A stretch of DNA of 64,000 bases from Pyrinomonadaceae bacterium (lineage in GTDB: Bacteria > Acidobacteriota > Blastocatellia > Pyrinomonadales > Pyrinomonadaceae): contig JACMJZ010000034.1 of the NCBI GenBank assembly GCA_014380365.1, positions 87,504 to 151,503 of the forward strand. Direction: 5' to 3'. Below the pieces are notes generated by a model. It was not told the DNA's origin. It did no database searches and saw only the letters and a program-made list of their open reading frames with translations. Made by a program: the position numbers and the translations under genes. Of the stretch, positions 35,961 to 44,412 are shown piece after piece; within the stretch, counting starts at the first letter, position 1; each line of letters starts with the position of its first letter.

Positions 35961-37160
35961 CTATCTCTCGATCATATCAAGCATTGAAGGCTCGTCCGCG
36001 GCTTTCGGCGGCGCCGGGGTAGGAGTGGCCATGTCCGCAAGCCTCAGAAGCAGATTATTGGCATTCGTCGCATAAGGCATCGCTCCCACTTGCGTCAAAA
36101 CTCCAGTGCGCACCATTTTTTCAATCACACCGTCGAAGGTCTGCATTCCTTCCTGGTCGCCCTGCTCCATAGCGTCAATCAACGACTTGCCCTCGGATTC
36201 GCCCTTTTCAATGTACTCGCGTGTCCGCATCGTTGACTTCAGAATCTCAATGGCCGCAACTCTCCCTTTTCCGTCCGGGCGGGGTATTAGGCGCTGTGAA
36301 ATGATGAAGCGAAAAGTTTGTGCGATGCGGGTGCGTATCACGCGCTCCTCATTCTTGGGGAACACCCCGATGATTCGGTCGACTGTCTTAGAAGCGTCAA
36401 TAGTATGCAGAGTTGATAACACCAGGTGGCCTGTTTCGGCAGCCTCTAGCGCTACTTCGATGGTTTCCCGGTCTCGCATTTCACCTACCAAAATAACTTT
36501 TGGCGCCTGGCGAAGAGCAGCGCGCAAAGCGACTGCAAAATTTGGTGTATCGGAGTGGAGCTCTCGCTGGTGAATAGTTGAGGTCTTGTGTGCGTGCAAA
36601 AACTCGATGGGATCCTCGATGGTGACAACATGGTACGCCTTCGTTTGGTTAATCAAATCAATAATCGCCGCAAGCGTAGAACTCTTTCCGCTCCCAGTGG
36701 GACCAGTTACCAGCACCATCCCGTTCTTAATATCAACAATCTCTTTCAACTGCTCCGGCAAGTCAAAATCAGCAAAGTTCGGAGGGTCGGTGGGAATCAC
36801 GCGCATCACGATGGCGTAAGTGCCACGCTGCTTGAAGATATTTACGCGGAACCGAGCCTCCCCTGGAGCGCTAAAGGAAAGATCGGCGGATCCGGTTTTT
36901 TCGATGCTTTCGTTAGCGGATTCATGGCCACCGATAATTAATTTCGCAATGCTTGCAGTGTGCGCGGGAACGAGTTTTTCCAGTCCAGGAAACCTAACCC
37001 CTTCGAGCTTGCCGGCCAGTTCAATCTGAGGGGGACGTCCCGGAGAAAACAGTAAATCGCTGACTTTATCTGACGTTTTCAGCATCTGGCGTAGCAAGGC
37101 AAGGAAATTCAGGGGCGGCGGAGTGCTAACCGGAGGTTCCATTGTGATTTGATTGCTCAT
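35961..37160 (-). CDS. Type IV pilus retraction ATPase, PilT/PilU type
   Basis: A 399-residue hexameric ATPase that retracts type IV pili. Walker A: GPTGSGKSST; Asp box and Walker B region: VILVGEMRDRETIEVALEAAETGHLVLSTLHT; His box: LHTIDASKTVDRIIGVFP. The N-terminal PAS-like domain and the 200-residue spacing match PilT. The AIRAE-type retraction motif is not clearly present; the C-terminal extension ends PAPPKAADEPSMLDMIER, which is closer to PilU. No pilB or pilC is nearby. Start is the ATG at 37160. Confidence 0.92.
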   Translation of the reverse strand: MSNQITMEPPVSTPPPLNFLALLRQMLKTSDKVSDLLFSPGRPPQIELAGKLEGVRFPGLEKLVPAHTASIAKLIIGGHESANESIEKTGSADLSFSAPGEARFRVNIFKQRGTYAIVMRVIPTDPPNFADFDLPEQLKEIVDIKNGMVLVTGPTGSGKSSTLAAIIDLINQTKAYHVVTIEDPIEFLHAHKTSTIHQRELHSDTPNFAVALRAALRQAPKVILVGEMRDRETIEVALEAAETGHLVLSTLHTIDASKTVDRIIGVFPKNEERVIRTRIAQTFRFIISQRLIPRPDGKGRVAAIEILKSTMRTREYIEKGESEGKSLIDAMEQGDQEGMQTFDGVIEKMVRTGVLTQVGAMPYATNANNLLLRLADMATPTPAPPKAADEPSMLDMIER

Positions 37161-37328
37161 CTTCTATTTACTTTCCTTCGGCGGCAAGGTGAAGAAGTCC
37201 TAAGCTGTCTTGCTCGCAAGTTCCTTTTCAAACGAACGAACTCGATCCCCTTCACGTACATCAAAGCACAGGTCAAGCGACAGGGACACTGTTACTTTCG
37301 ACTAATCTCAAAGGAGGAGCAGAAAGAC

Positions 37329-37586
37329 ATGGCAACGTACAGAGACCCTATTAGATGCTTTGCCCCATTTGAAGTGCTGGAGCGCCTGCTGGAAATCCGC
37401 ACCGAAGCGGGTTTCGCACCTGCCGTGTATCTCCTTTCACTCGATGACCTGGCAGATTACCTCGATGCGTTTGGGTTCGACGTCTATGCTCTTTCGGAAG
37501 CTGAGACTGGGTTTCACTTCGGAAACTACCACGCGCCCCTGGCACCCGGTGGCGATCACGCGCACAACTCGATGACCGCTCATTAA
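37329..37586 (+). CDS. Hypothetical protein, 85 residues
   Basis: A small acidic protein with a strong ribosome site (AAAGGAGG about ten bases before ATG). Content: RCFAPFEVLERLLEIRTEAG, YLLSLDDLADYLDAFGFDVYAL and a His-rich tail (YHAPLAPGGDHAHNSMTAH) with five histidines that might bind metal. There is no signal peptide or membrane segment. A terminator follows at 37613. The gene is monocistronic and divergent from pilT. The family is not recognised. Confidence 0.7.
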   Translation: MATYRDPIRCFAPFEVLERLLEIRTEAGFAPAVYLLSLDDLADYLDAFGFDVYALSEAETGFHFGNYHAPLAPGGDHAHNSMTAH

Positions 37587-37612
37587 TTACAATTGGCTTG
37601 CGTTACTCCGAA

Positions 37613-37646
37613 GGGGAGACAGTGCAACAGGCGCTGCCTCCCTTTT
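37613..37646 (+). terminator. Intrinsic terminator
   Basis: GGGGAGACAGTGC, five-base loop, GCGCTGCCTCCC, then TTTT. One A-C mismatch interrupts the stem. It ends the 85-residue gene before the convergent phosphatase gene. Confidence 0.75.
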
Positions 37647-37685
37647 GCTTTGCGGCAAAGTCACCCTACACCACGACCAGTTTTC

Positions 37686-38981
37686 CTAAAGCGCCTTGAT
37701 GACAAAAAAGGTTACATCGTCGGTTACGCCAACTCCCTCAGCCCATTCAACCACTTCTTTGTGAACAGCTGTGATCAACTCCCGAGCTGGGAGTTTGCGA
37801 TGCGCCTTCACGGCTTGGGCCAGCCGAGCGCGTCCAAATTCCTCACCAAGCAAATTCTGAGCTTCTGTCACTCCGTCTGTATAAAGCACCAGGACGTCAC
37901 CCGGCTCAGTAGTCAAATAATACTCGTGATACCGGGTGTCCCTGAACATTCCGAGAGGGAAACTACCCCGGTCGAGAAATTGCGACTTGCCATCCTTCTT
38001 CAGAAGCAATGGCGGATTATGACCGGCGTTTGTGTATGCAAGAGTTTTATTCGTTACGTCGAGGATACCGTAGAAAGCGGTGACAAACTGGTTTCGCTCA
38101 ATGGATTCCCAGAGCAAATAGTTCACCTTAACCATCGAGATATGTGGTGAATAACCAATGTGCGTGGCCGCGCGCAAACTCGCTCGCAGGAAGGCCATCA
38201 GCAACGCGGCGGGAACGCCCTTGCCGGAGACATCGGCGACTACCAGTCCTATTTGATCGTCATAAATCTTCACCCAATCGTAGTAGTCTCCCGAAACTTC
38301 CTCAGTGGGGAAGTTGTATGCGCTGATGTCGTACCCCGTTAACTGCGGATCCTTCGCCGGCAGTAATTCCAATTGGACCTGGCGCGCCACTTCAAGTTGG
38401 CCTTCGAGACGCTTCTTCTCTATCAACTGCTCATGCAGCATCACCTTTTCAATGATGATCGCCACCTGCGAAGCCAGTAACATCAACACTTCGAGATCGT
38501 CGTCGGAATAAGCATTCAGTTCATCGCTCTCGAGATCGAAAACGCCGATCACTTCCGTGTTGGAGATGATTGGCGTAACCATCTCCGAACGGGTTTCTTT
38601 ACGCGCGTTCACATACATCGCTTCCCGGCGAACATCAGGAGTACTGATGGGCTCCGCGGTAAGCGCCACCTGGCCAATCAGGCCCTCCCCGAGTTTCAAG
38701 TGAAGGTTTGACAATTCATCGAGGTCATAACCTCGGATCGCTTCCGCCTGGAAAACGCACGGCTCCTCCCCTTCAGCAACTGCCTTCTCATCCACACACT
38801 TGACTAAGAAAATACCCGCAGCGTCATAGGGAATCAGAGAGTCGAGTGTGTCCATCACAAGGTTGAGGACTTCCTGGAGGTCGAGTGACCGGCTGATTTT
38901 CTTGGTGATGTCGAGGAGCATGCGCAGCTTGTCCGTGGTGGTTAACCCGCGCAAGGGCAGCTCTTTGATATGTTCACTCAT
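37686..38981 (-). CDS. GAF-domain PP2C-type serine phosphatase (RsbU/SpoIIE-like)
   Basis: A 431-residue signalling phosphatase. A GAF sensor domain covers about residues 25-175 (LVMDTLDSLIPYDAAGIFLV, GEGLIGQVALTAEPI, SEMVTPIISNTEVIGVFDLES). A short helix leads into a SpoIIE/RsbU PP2C domain (QVQLELLPAKDPQLTGYDISAY, VSGDYYDWVKI, GLVVADVSGKGVPAALLMAFLRA, VLVLYTDGVTEAQN). The metal-binding aspartates are present. Such enzymes dephosphorylate anti-sigma-factor antagonists; no STAS or RsbW-type partner is in this window. Start is the ATG at 38981. Confidence 0.92.
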   Translation of the reverse strand: MSEHIKELPLRGLTTTDKLRMLLDITKKISRSLDLQEVLNLVMDTLDSLIPYDAAGIFLVKCVDEKAVAEGEEPCVFQAEAIRGYDLDELSNLHLKLGEGLIGQVALTAEPISTPDVRREAMYVNARKETRSEMVTPIISNTEVIGVFDLESDELNAYSDDDLEVLMLLASQVAIIIEKVMLHEQLIEKKRLEGQLEVARQVQLELLPAKDPQLTGYDISAYNFPTEEVSGDYYDWVKIYDDQIGLVVADVSGKGVPAALLMAFLRASLRAATHIGYSPHISMVKVNYLLWESIERNQFVTAFYGILDVTNKTLAYTNAGHNPPLLLKKDGKSQFLDRGSFPLGMFRDTRYHEYYLTTEPGDVLVLYTDGVTEAQNLLGEEFGRARLAQAVKAHRKLPARELITAVHKEVVEWAEGVGVTDDVTFFVIKAL

Positions 38982-39083
38982 GAGTCGTGATAGTACGGCC
39001 GAAAGCAGGTCGAAACAGTAACGCTTAAGTATAAGCGTTCAGCGCGAAAGCATGAAGTCTTAACTGATTCGCGCTGTGGGGCT

Positions 39084-39704
39084 TCAGTCTCCAGTTGCGT
39101 CGCCTGCGGCATGCGCCGCGCGGTAGGTGCGCCAGAGACGTGTAACCTTCAGTCGATACTCGACGAGTTCACGGCTAACCCGAAAATGCCTGGCGATCTG
39201 GGATGAAGTCTGGCCCTTGAAAACAGAGCGCCGCAGGGAGGCGTAGGGCACGAGCGCGGCGGCGCCGGTCCCGTACGCGGCCTCTTCATCGGCTTTCCGA
39301 TAATCACGAGCACTGGTGCGGCCACGCGCATCCTCCGCGACGACGTGCAACCGATTCGGTTGGTGTCCCAAAAAGACGTGCGATATTTCTTCCATCAGAG
39401 TCGCGTTGGTGCGCATGCGACCGTGATTAGGATTCAAAATCACGATCTTGCGGCCGTCCGGTAGCGCTCGCGAACACGCACCACCTGACCATGCCTCGGA
39501 TGCAGAGCCCAGCAAATGCTCGCGGGTCTTTGGGCTGAGCCCCTTAATCTGTTCAAAATCCAGTACTAGCAGGTTCGCAAATTTAGCCAAACGAAAAGGA
39601 TCGAGTGGCGCATCAGGCCGAACTCGCGCAAAACTGCGAAAGCCCACAGCTCGAAGTTCGAATTGCCGCCACTTATCACCCGGAGGTAATTCGTAGTCAA
39701 TCAT
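39084..39704 (-). CDS. ImmA/IrrE-type metallopeptidase (partner of XRE repressor)
   Basis: A 206-residue protein of the ImmA/IrrE (COG2856) family. The active-site helix reads TLMEEISHVFLGH: the usual HExxH has Glu in the first position (EEISH), a variant of the family, with a following His. The C-terminal part (YGTGAAALVPYASL, HFRVSRELVEYRLKVTRLWRTY) carries a helical segment. In ICEBs1 and related phages this protease cleaves the partner repressor to induce the element. Here it lies 43 bp downstream of an XRE repressor on the same strand. No phage or conjugation genes surround it, so a stand-alone regulatory or toxin-antitoxin pair is likely. Confidence 0.8.
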   Translation of the reverse strand: MIDYELPPGDKWRQFELRAVGFRSFARVRPDAPLDPFRLAKFANLLVLDFEQIKGLSPKTREHLLGSASEAWSGGACSRALPDGRKIVILNPNHGRMRTNATLMEEISHVFLGHQPNRLHVVAEDARGRTSARDYRKADEEAAYGTGAAALVPYASLRRSVFKGQTSSQIARHFRVSRELVEYRLKVTRLWRTYRAAHAAGDATGD

Positions 39705-39747
39705 GCGTCAATTATAGCGTGGAATCAGGGCCGGGTAGACAAGGGAG

Positions 39748-40170
39748 TTAGCGACGCTTCTTCGCAGCTCTTCCCGGGTCGTTACGACTAAACTGTGAAT
39801 AGGCCACTCGAAACAATTCCGACAGGGCGTCGGCAGTTTCTCGGGTGAGGTTACGGTCCGCACGCAGATGGGCCTCAACTATCTCCGGCGTGGATTCACT
39901 TGGAAAGTAGACAACTGCCTTTGCCTCGCCGCTCTCTGTGTGGCGTCCCGTTAGAATCCTCTCCAAAGGCATGTCCAACCAGGAAGTGAGCCGAGCAATG
40001 TTATCCGCGTCGGGTTTTCCGGTACCGTTTTCTATTCGGGACAGGGTCGAAGCTGAAACATTGGTCTGGTTCGCCACATCGCGCAAGCTCAACTCGAGCT
40101 CCTCGCGGCGCCGGCGAATCGCCCGCCCAAGTTCCTCTGTATTGATTAATGATTTGACTGCTCGTGTCAT
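39748..40170 (-). CDS. XRE-family repressor
   Basis: A 140-residue DNA-binding protein. The N-terminal Cro/C1 helix-turn-helix is LGRAIRRRREELELSLRDVANQTNVSASTLSRIENGTGKPDADNIARLTSWL. The C-terminal part (VVYFPSESTPEIVEAHLRADRNLTRETADALSELFRVAYSQF) is helical and could be the segment recognised by the ImmA-type protease. It is promoted from 40204-40232. It starts the two-gene XRE-ImmA operon. Confidence 0.9.
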   Translation of the reverse strand: MTRAVKSLINTEELGRAIRRRREELELSLRDVANQTNVSASTLSRIENGTGKPDADNIARLTSWLDMPLERILTGRHTESGEAKAVVYFPSESTPEIVEAHLRADRNLTRETADALSELFRVAYSQFSRNDPGRAAKKRR

Positions 40171-40203
40171 AGCTGGCCCAAACCGCTGTCACTTTCCTGA
40201 TGC

Positions 40204-40232
40204 ACAATACCACAAGGCGGTTTTAGGTGCAA
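40204..40232 (-). promoter_or_regulatory. Promoter of the XRE-ImmA operon
   Basis: On the reverse strand TTGCAC (40232-40227), 17-bp spacer and TATTGT (40209-40204), about 34 bp upstream of the XRE start codon. Confidence 0.6.
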
Positions 40233-40329
40233 CACTCTGTTTTACGGCTGAAACGCGAAAAGGAGTTTGATGTGACGCTGGACCTGCCAGTGCTCCACGC
40301 TTTGGCTGATTGTGAAGATCCGGCTTCGC

Positions 40330-42054
40330 CTAAGGCTGCCCGGGATCCTGCTTTGCTCCCATCGCGAGCTTACGCGCACGGGGGATGGCGCCGATCGCTT
40401 TTGCAACCTGAGGATCGTTCTGAATCAAAAATTGAACGCCTTTTGTGGTTCCGGATGAAGCAGTTATCAAAAAGTATCCTAGTTCCACCCCGACGAAGTC
40501 ATGATTGCGTTCAACTTCTCCCATTTGCGATGCCCACGAAGGCTCCGTTGCCAGGAAGTTCTTAAAGGCAGAATAAAGTGAGGGATCCAGTGAGAAACCC
40601 GAAGGCTGCAACTCGCCCTCGCCGATTGAGCGATCAATTCTGTGACGCGTTTCATTTGGTATGCGCCCATTCATCAACTCCCGGGCAAAGAAGAACATGG
40701 GATTCCGCAACCGGAGCTGAGCATTGGTTACTGCCCGCCTTTCTACTGCCTCGTCGGGAGCGATTCCTCCACCACCGTAAACTGCACGCCCGGCATCTGT
40801 CTTAGATTCCGAACCCGTCGGCTTCGGCGGCGCTTCCTTGCGTTCGAGGGCTGGAGAACCACCCCGCGTATAGTAGTCGTAAAAGCCGCCATCGGAATAA
40901 TCGCGTTGAATCAACCGCCCGGAGGGTGTGTAGTATTTTGCGGAGGTCAGGGTTAGGGCGCCATCGTCTAACGGAATGATGCTCTGGACCAGACCCTTTC
41001 CAAAACTGGTCTGACCGACGATCAGCGCGCGATCGTGGTCCTGCATTGCACCCGCAACGATCTCCGAGGCAGATGCCGAGTACTCGTTGATGAGTATTAC
41101 GAGCGGAGTCGGATCGGCTGCCCGGTTTCGGGAAAAGTGAGGTTTATCCTGCTGCCGGCGACGACCCTTCTGAGTAAGAATCAATTGACCGCTCGGCAAA
41201 AAGACTTCCGCAACGTTAATTGCCTGGTCGAGAAAGCCCCCGGGATTGTTTCGTAGATCCAGGACGAGTGAGCTTGCGCCCCTGGCGCGCAAACCGGTGA
41301 GGGCCTCCTCAAGCTCATCGGTCGTCGTGTAGTTAAAGCCCCGAGTCATATCGATGTAGCCAACGCCCGGCTTGATCATGTAGGCGTCAGGAATTGACGG
41401 CTGGGCCACTGCATCCCGAGCCAGCTCGACTATCTCAACTCGCTTATCCGACGCGCGTTCAAGCTTTATCTTTACAATCGATCCGCGTGGCCCCCGAATC
41501 TTATCGCGCACGTCAAGCGAGCTCTTCCCCGTCATCGTCGTACCATCAACGGCCACGATGCGATCGCCGAAACGCAGACCGGCGCGTGCGGCCGGCGAAC
41601 CTTCAAATGTCGCGGTAATAAAAGTGTCCGACTCTTTACCCATGAGGTAATTCTGGATCGAAGCTCCGATGCCGAAGTATTGCGATCGCTGATCGGTCTT
41701 GAGTTCTTCATATTCGTCTCGATCATAATAGTTTGAATGAGGATCGAGGGAGCGCAGCATGCCGATAATCGACGACTTGAACACCGCGTTGTAATCTAAT
41801 TTCTTTCCGTCGATGTAATTGTCCTGGATAACTCTTAGTGCCTCCTCGACTTCTCTTTCAATCGGTGGTATCGGGCGCGAGGTTGTGCGCGTGACACGCC
41901 GGCCAGGAACCGTCGATTCAGTGTTGGGTTTACTTGCGGACGTAGTTCCGACAGGAGCCTGTGGTTGCGGCCGCTGTTGCGCGAACACAAATGGATGAAT
42001 GGTCAGCGTGACTGCGAAGAGCGCAATTAGCGCGAGCGAGAATATCCTTTTCAC
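40330..42054 (-). CDS. S41 family C-terminal processing peptidase
   Basis: A 574-residue exported serine protease (CtpA/Prc type). The GTG at 42054 has AGGGGG nine bases upstream and opens a signal peptide (SLALIALFAVTLTIHPFVFAQ); the frame to 42138 adds 28 unlikely residues. Domains: N-terminal helical (ALRVIQDNYIDGKKLDYNAVF), PDZ (IGASIQNYLMG to VAVDGTTMTGKSSLDVRD) and the S41 catalytic domain with Ser in NEYSASASEIVAGAMQD and Lys in TSFGKGLVQS. The C-terminal extension of about 180 residues has YALNFLATEPSW-like segments of unknown use. It trims or degrades envelope proteins. Confidence 0.92.
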   Translation of the reverse strand: MKRIFSLALIALFAVTLTIHPFVFAQQRPQPQAPVGTTSASKPNTESTVPGRRVTRTTSRPIPPIEREVEEALRVIQDNYIDGKKLDYNAVFKSSIIGMLRSLDPHSNYYDRDEYEELKTDQRSQYFGIGASIQNYLMGKESDTFITATFEGSPAARAGLRFGDRIVAVDGTTMTGKSSLDVRDKIRGPRGSIVKIKLERASDKRVEIVELARDAVAQPSIPDAYMIKPGVGYIDMTRGFNYTTTDELEEALTGLRARGASSLVLDLRNNPGGFLDQAINVAEVFLPSGQLILTQKGRRRQQDKPHFSRNRAADPTPLVILINEYSASASEIVAGAMQDHDRALIVGQTSFGKGLVQSIIPLDDGALTLTSAKYYTPSGRLIQRDYSDGGFYDYYTRGGSPALERKEAPPKPTGSESKTDAGRAVYGGGGIAPDEAVERRAVTNAQLRLRNPMFFFARELMNGRIPNETRHRIDRSIGEGELQPSGFSLDPSLYSAFKNFLATEPSWASQMGEVERNHDFVGVELGYFLITASSGTTKGVQFLIQNDPQVAKAIGAIPRARKLAMGAKQDPGQP

Positions 42055-42166
42055 AGTTTGAGTCCCCCCTGAATATCTAAAGACAGTGCTGGTAAAAACT
42101 CTCCCACAAGCCAAGAGAAGCAGTAGTGAGCTGCGCAATGAACCTAATACTAACGAATGCGCGCAC

Positions 42167-42233
42167 CGCCGGGCAAGGCTCCCGATTGTCGCTTCAGCTA
42201 AAGCGTCTCCAGTGTCGACTCTGACGCCCGGCG
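42167..42233. repeat. Palindromic repeat between S41 peptidase and RHH genes
   Basis: CGCCGGGC (42167-42174) and GCCCGGCG (42226-42233) flank an inner CGCTT-cagcta-AAGCG palindrome. The 310-bp gap around it holds no gene; nearer the next start lies ACACAG-N13-CTGTGT (about 42318-42343), which could be an operator for the RHH protein. Confidence 0.7.
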
Positions 42234-42364
42234 CCTGCTCGCAGTCTCAGTAAGCTCGCTTGACGGCCCTTCTAAGGCATCCGTAGAATGAACTTATGAG
42301 ATTATGAGCCGTACTTAACACAGATACATTTGAATCCTGTGTGTAGTAAAGGAGTTTTCACGAT

Positions 42365-42796
42365 ATGAGCAATCCTTATCAGAAAGAACAGCAGGAGTCC
42401 CCGGAAACGGTGGACGACTTAATGTTGAGAGACGACGAAACCGACGGCGATTCCGAAGAGCGAACGCGAACCGCCTCGTCCGTTAGAGACATTGCTTCTC
42501 GTATTCCTGAATCGTTGAGCGCCATTGGACGCGACATCAGCCGGACAATAGAACGCGCGATGCACGCGAAAGATGATTATGTGGTGGCCGTCAAGGTCTC
42601 ACCGGAAACTCAGGAAAAACTGGAGCAACTCGTGCAGTCGGGAATTTTTCGCAATCGTGCTGAAGCGGCAGGGTTTCTCGTCGAAGAAGGAATCAAGACA
42701 CAGTCTGCGTTGTTTGATCGGGTGCAGCAGAAGCTCGCCGAAATTGAGCGTCTGCGCGCCGAACTGCGCGGCATGATTAACGATAAACCGGCCTAG
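42365..42796 (+). CDS. Ribbon-helix-helix-type protein
   Basis: A 143-residue protein with AAAGGAG before its start. The N-terminal 60 residues are acidic and low in complexity. From about 65 the sequence DDYVVAVKVSPETQEKLEQLVQSGIFRNRAEAAGFLVEEGI matches an Arc/MetJ ribbon-helix-helix fold (beta-strand, helix, turn, helix). A coiled-coil tail follows (FDRVQQKLAEIERLRAELRGM). It could be a DNA-binding antitoxin-like or regulatory protein, but no toxin gene is adjacent. It lies upstream of the M16 pair. Confidence 0.72.
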   Translation: MSNPYQKEQQESPETVDDLMLRDDETDGDSEERTRTASSVRDIASRIPESLSAIGRDISRTIERAMHAKDDYVVAVKVSPETQEKLEQLVQSGIFRNRAEAAGFLVEEGIKTQSALFDRVQQKLAEIERLRAELRGMINDKPA

Positions 42797-42899
42797 CCGG
42801 CGTCAGCATCAGCCCCTTATCGAGCCCCCAACATTTTAAGAGCTATTCCCGCCGTGGGAGAAGCTCGCGCAACAGAAGCTACGTCAAATCGAGAAAAAA

Positions 42900-44390
42900 G
42901 TGTCTGAAAGATTCCAACTCCCACCAACGGCAATCAAACAATTCAATCTTGCGAACGGTCTTCGCGTGATTCTATGCGAAGACCACGTCATTCCGGTTGT
43001 GTCGGTCGCGCTCTATTACGATGTGGGTTCGCGTAATGAGAAGACTGGACGAACCGGCTTTGCGCATCTCTTCGAGCACATGATGTTTCAGGGCTCGGAA
43101 AACGTACCCAAGGCGGCCCACTTCCAATACATCTTTAACGCCGGCGGCACGATGAATGGCACCACCTCGACTGAGCGCACTAACTATTTTGAGACTCTGC
43201 CCGCGAGCCATCTGCCGTTGGCGCTGTGGCTTGAGAGCGATCGCATGCGGTCTCTGAAGGTGACTCAGGAAAACCTCGACAATCAGCGCAGCGCAGTCCA
43301 GGAAGAGAAACGCCTGCGCTATGACAATCAACCGTATGTGAACGCGTTTCTCCGGATCAATGAGTTGATCTTCAAGAACCCTGCCAACGCACATTCGACG
43401 ATCGGATCGATGGAAGATCTTGATGCGGCGACGATTGAAGACGTGCAGGAGTTTTTTCGAATTTACTACGCACCTAACAATGCAGTTCTGACAATCGCGG
43501 GAGATTTTGAAGAGGCGGAAGCGACTGCGCTCGTGCGACAGTACTTTGAAGACATTCCGAGGCAGCCGCCACCCCCGGCAGTTGATGTGAGCGAACCGGA
43601 AGACGTGGCGCACACACAGGAGATCTTTCCCGACAAGCTCGCCCCCGCCCCGGCCTTTGTGCTGGGTTGGAAAATCCCGCCGCGGCGCACCCCTGAGTAT
43701 TACGCATTGTCTTTGGCAGCGGACCTTATCTTTGAAGGCGATAGTTCCCGACTTTACCAAAAGCTGGTCAAGGGCGATGAGTCAGTAGTCTCGATTCAAG
43801 GTGGGATCGATGAGCGACGCGGTCCTTCAGCCTGGTACATCTTCGCTTTGCCCAAGCCTGGTGAGGAAGTTGCTGCGATTCGAGAGCAGATTGTGGACGA
43901 GATTCGCGCGCTGGGGACCTCAGGACCCACGCCCCCAGAGATGGAAAAACTGCGCAACTCGCTCTGCAACGACACAGTTCGCGGACGCCAATCGACCATG
44001 TATCGCGCGCAACGACTCTCAGAGTACGCGCTTTATGATGGCGATCCCACGCTCTTCGATTCCGAGCTCGATAAATACCTGGCCGTAACCCCGGAGCAAA
44101 TCCGCGCCGCGGTCCAGCGCTTTCTCGACGTTGAGAATCGCGTGGTCTTGGATATCGTTCCCGAAGCGTCTGCCGAAGACCAGGAGGTTAGCGGTTCGGA
44201 ACCGGCACCGGCCGACGCGTCTTCTCAGCCTGCTTCGCCACTGCCATCCGGAGAACCAAAGCAGCCCACCGCGCCGCCGCCACAGGTTCCAGTTCCGACC
44301 CCCGTGCAATCCGGAGCCGACACAGGCAAAGCGGTTAGCGGTCCTCTTGGCGTTTCGGTTGAGACACCGCAACCGGCGGAATCAAACTGA
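42900..44390 (+). CDS. M16 family zinc peptidase, catalytic subunit
   Basis: A 496-residue processing-peptidase-like protein. The zinc site is HLFEHMMFQGS (inverted HxxEH) near residue 60 with the third ligand Glu in QRSAVQEEKRL. ALSLAADLIFEGDSSRLYQKLV is the domain-two signature. The C-terminus is a Pro-rich tail (about 430-496). It is translated from GTG at 42900. It pairs with the next gene, which lacks the zinc ligands, as in heterodimeric bacterial M16 enzymes. There is no signal peptide visible at this start; if exported, the start would lie elsewhere. Confidence 0.9.
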   Translation: MSERFQLPPTAIKQFNLANGLRVILCEDHVIPVVSVALYYDVGSRNEKTGRTGFAHLFEHMMFQGSENVPKAAHFQYIFNAGGTMNGTTSTERTNYFETLPASHLPLALWLESDRMRSLKVTQENLDNQRSAVQEEKRLRYDNQPYVNAFLRINELIFKNPANAHSTIGSMEDLDAATIEDVQEFFRIYYAPNNAVLTIAGDFEEAEATALVRQYFEDIPRQPPPPAVDVSEPEDVAHTQEIFPDKLAPAPAFVLGWKIPPRRTPEYYALSLAADLIFEGDSSRLYQKLVKGDESVVSIQGGIDERRGPSAWYIFALPKPGEEVAAIREQIVDEIRALGTSGPTPPEMEKLRNSLCNDTVRGRQSTMYRAQRLSEYALYDGDPTLFDSELDKYLAVTPEQIRAAVQRFLDVENRVVLDIVPEASAEDQEVSGSEPAPADASSQPASPLPSGEPKQPTAPPPQVPVPTPVQSGADTGKAVSGPLGVSVETPQPAESN

Positions 44391-44412
44391 GCTCGCGTTT
44401 ACACCGTCGCTT

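Noticed and set aside
39084..40170. XRE-ImmA pair as part of a prophage
   Set aside because: Neighbours are ordinary chromosomal genes (phosphatase, S41 peptidase) and no phage gene or attachment repeat is seen.
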